A DNA stretch of 8,054 nucleotides from Oscillospiraceae bacterium (GTDB lineage Bacteria; Bacillota; Clostridia; Oscillospirales; JAKOTC01). The DNA lies in contig DAOPZJ010000081.1 of assembly GCA_035353335.1 (NCBI GenBank), positions 1 through 8,054 on the forward strand, in the 5' to 3' direction. Shown piece after piece: positions 6,279 to 8,054 of the stretch. The translations under genes and the position numbers were made by a program. Under the pieces are notes generated by a model. It was not told where the DNA came from, searched no databases, and worked only from the letters and a program-made list of their open reading frames with translations. Position 1 is the first letter of the stretch; every line of letters begins with the position of its first letter.

Positions 6279-7120
6279 TTTCCGTCGACCTCCTCTTTGC
6301 GTTTTCTGCCGTCGTCGAGCAGTTTGCGCAGGGCGGCTTTGTCGTTGGCGGTGATCGCATTGCGGTATTCGGTCAGCGATGCGATGATAGTGTCGAGTTC
6401 ATGCACAAGGTTATCGCCGTTTTCGAGGAAAAGCTCCGCCCACATGTCGGGGTTGAGCCAAGCGACGCGGGTCAAATCCTGATATGAGCCCGCTGAAAAG
6501 CCCCGGTGTTCGAGCGCGGTCGGGCTTTTGATATAGGCGTTCGAGACCACGTGCGCCAGCTGTGAGGTGAACGCGATGATGCGGTCGTGTTTTTCGGCGG
6601 TGATCACGGAGACCGAGCCGAAACCCGCGGGCAGAATGAGCTGTTTGATGCGCTCGAGTAAATTGATGTCGTCGAACACGCGGGGTACGACGACAAAACA
6701 GGCGTTTTTAAAAAGGTCGGCGCGGCTGCTTTTAAAACCCCACTGGTGGGTGCCCGCCATCGGGTGGCCGCCCGCATATTCAAAACCGTACTGCTTTGCC
6801 AGTTCGAATCCGGCGGCGCAGATATTGCGCTTGGTGCCGCAGCAGTCGATGACAAGCGCGGTTTTGGGGATGTGCATGGCATTTTCACGCAGCCAGTTTG
6901 CGGCGCTTTCGGGGGAGATGGCGATTAAAATGCCGTCGCAGATATTCATCGTCTCGGGCGTTAAAAAGCCGTCGATTGCGCCGGAGATGCGGGCGAATTC
7001 CTGCGTCGAGAGGCCGGCGTCCGTGCCCAAAACCATGATATTGGCGGCTTTGTATGCCTTTGCAAGCGAACCGCCGATCAGGCCGAGGCCTACGATTCCG
7101 ATTGTCGTGACCGCAGTCAT
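6275..7120 (-). CDS. tyrA: Prephenate dehydrogenase
   Basis: Oxidatively decarboxylates prephenate to 4-hydroxyphenylpyruvate, the tyrosine branch. It has 281 residues: an N-terminal Rossmann domain with GLGLIGGSLA (11-20) and an acidic D34 ending the second strand, which suggests NAD rather than NADP, then a helical dimerisation domain. Active-site features are GGHPMAGTHQWGF with H119, SQLAH with H190, and SYQDLTRVA with R218. The conserved serine of the family motif GS-K is glycine here (DCCGTK, 92-97). There is no chorismate mutase domain and no C-terminal ACT domain, unlike E. coli TyrA and Bacillus TyrA respectively. Prephenate must therefore come from PheA, and no feedback domain is visible. 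The ATG at 7120 overlaps the aroF stop as ATGA, with GGGAGG 7 nt upstream. An arogenate-using enzyme cannot be excluded from sequence alone. Confidence 0.93.
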   Translation of the reverse strand: MTAVTTIGIVGLGLIGGSLAKAYKAANIMVLGTDAGLSTQEFARISGAIDGFLTPETMNICDGILIAISPESAANWLRENAMHIPKTALVIDCCGTKRNICAAGFELAKQYGFEYAGGHPMAGTHQWGFKSSRADLFKNACFVVVPRVFDDINLLERIKQLILPAGFGSVSVITAEKHDRIIAFTSQLAHVVSNAYIKSPTALEHRGFSAGSYQDLTRVAWLNPDMWAELFLENGDNLVHELDTIIASLTEYRNAITANDKAALRKLLDDGRKRKEEVDGK

Positions 7121-8054
7121 ATGAGCGCCTCCCTGACTTTTTGAATTTTAGCGGCCATACGTTCAAACTGTTCGGGGGTGACCGACTGCGCGCCGTCGCT
7201 GAGGGCGTGTTCGGGGTCGTTGTGGACTTCGATCATCAAGCCGTCTGCGCCCGCCGCCGTCGCCGCCATCGCCATGGGTTCGACGAAACGGGAGATTCCG
7301 ATGGCGTGGCTCGGGTCGACCACGACCGGCAGATGGGTCATCTCGTGCAGCACCGCGACCGCAGAAAGATCCAGCGTGTTGCGGGTGTAGGTCTCAAAGG
7401 TGCGGATGCCGCGTTCGCATAAAATCACATTTTCGTTGCCGCCCGCCATGATATATTCGGCGCTCATCAGCAGTTCTTTGAGGGTGTTGGCGAGGCCGCG
7501 TTTGAGCAAAATCGGCTTTTGGGTCTGCCCGAGGGCTTTTAACAAATCGAAGTTTTGCATGTTGCGCGCGCCGACTTGGATCAAATCCACCTGCTCGAAC
7601 AGCGCGAGGTCGTTGATGTTCATGATCTCGGAGACGATGGGCAGGCCGGTCTCTTTCTTGGCTTCAAGCAGCAGTTCCAGCCCCTCGGCGTGCAGCCCCT
7701 GAAAATCATACGGTGAGGTGCGGGGCTTGAACGCGCCGCCGCGCAGCATCGACGCGCCCGACTTTTTCACGCTTCCTGCGATTTCGAGAATCTGATCCGG
7801 TGTCTCGACCGAACAGGGGCCGGCGATGATTTGAAAATTACCGCCGCCGATTTTGACACCGGAGACGTCGACCACGGAGGGTTCCACATGGAACTTTCGA
7901 TTGGCCTTTTTATACGGCTCGGTGATGCGCTTGACGCTTTCGATGATCGAAAGCCCCTCGAGCAGGTTGATGTCGACCTTGCTGGTGTCGCCGATCAGAC
8001 CGATGATGGTGTGATATTCGCCCTCGGAGACATAGGTCGAAAGGCCCATGCCCT
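7117..8054 (-). CDS. aroF: 3-deoxy-7-phosphoheptulonate (DAHP) synthase, type I-beta (5' end outside window)
   Basis: Condenses PEP and erythrose-4-phosphate to DAHP, the first step of the pathway. Counting from the first visible Met (8049), the barrel carries GPCSVE with metal ligand C79, KPRTSPYDFQG (108-118), VGARNMQNF (159-167), LLKRG (181-185), CERGIRTFE (211-219), DPSH with H248, EVH with E274, and D285; all metal ligands are present. About 55 residues before the barrel match the second half of the small ferredoxin-like domain of the Thermotoga maritima enzyme, which mediates feedback inhibition by tyrosine there. By comparison with that enzyme, some 20-25 N-terminal residues lie beyond base 8054. 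The Met at 8049 is therefore internal, and the frame stays open to the window edge (an in-frame Gly codon precedes it). The stop overlaps the tyrA start. A gene symbol such as aroG or aroA(G) is equally used for this family. Confidence 0.94.
   Translation of the reverse strand, partial: GMGLSTYVSEGEYHTIIGLIGDTSKVDINLLEGLSIIESVKRITEPYKKANRKFHVEPSVVDVSGVKIGGGNFQIIAGPCSVETPDQILEIAGSVKKSGASMLRGGAFKPRTSPYDFQGLHAEGLELLLEAKKETGLPIVSEIMNINDLALFEQVDLIQVGARNMQNFDLLKALGQTQKPILLKRGLANTLKELLMSAEYIMAGGNENVILCERGIRTFETYTRNTLDLSAVAVLHEMTHLPVVVDPSHAIGISRFVEPMAMAATAAGADGLMIEVHNDPEHALSDGAQSVTPEQFERMAAKIQKVREALI

Noticed and set aside
6567..7124. 185-codon plus-strand frame antisense to tyrA
   Set aside because: It is fully contained opposite tyrA, whose motifs are unambiguous, and has no similarity I recognise.
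8047..8049. ATG at 8049 as the true start of DAHP synthase
   Set aside because: It falls in the middle of the N-terminal ferredoxin-like domain as judged against the Thermotoga enzyme, the frame stays open to the window edge, and no ribosome site can be seen before it.

Overview
This window carries one gene cluster, all on the minus strand, for making aromatic amino acids. The order in the direction of transcription (from 8054 down to 1) is aroF (DAHP synthase, 5' end outside the window), tyrA, aroB, aroA, aroC, pheA, a fused aroE-aroK gene, and aroQ (3' end outside the window). Together these encode all seven steps from erythrose-4-phosphate and PEP to chorismate. They also encode the chorismate mutase-prephenate dehydratase and prephenate dehydrogenase that commit chorismate to phenylalanine and tyrosine. 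No aromatic aminotransferase or tryptophan gene is visible.

The organism is probably a GC-rich member of the Bacillota, class Clostridia (Oscillospirales/Ruminococcaceae-like). The reasons are strong Shine-Dalgarno sites, a Thermotoga/Bacillus-type DAHP synthase, a clostridial-style chorismate synthase motif (GGGHFSGRLTAP), a type II dehydroquinase, and palindromic intergenic repeats of a kind I recall from that group. This is inferred from protein flavour, not from a search.

Layout: aroF/tyrA, tyrA/aroB and aroB/aroA each overlap by four bases (ATGA). pheA begins 10 nt after aroC, with its Shine-Dalgarno site overlapping the aroC stop. aroE-aroK begins directly after the pheA stop (TAAATG). 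Only two real gaps interrupt the operon, and each holds a palindromic repeat. The aroA-aroC gap contains a 126-bp element with perfect 25-bp inverted ends (3832-3957). The aroEK-aroQ gap contains a shorter two-hairpin element (about 302-357). The first element runs into aroA and supplies that gene's last five codons and its stop.

Functionally, AroF, AroB, AroQ, AroE, AroK, AroA and AroC act in that order to give chorismate. The mutase domain of PheA makes prephenate, which the dehydratase domain of PheA (Phe branch) and TyrA (Tyr branch) then share. TyrA has no mutase domain, so the operon relies on PheA for that step. The ACT domain of PheA and the N-terminal domain of AroF are the visible candidates for feedback control. 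The promoter and any leader lie upstream of the window. I see no undescribed system here. The items most worth a second look are the palindromic element, its effect on the aroA 3' end, and the aroE-aroK fusion.
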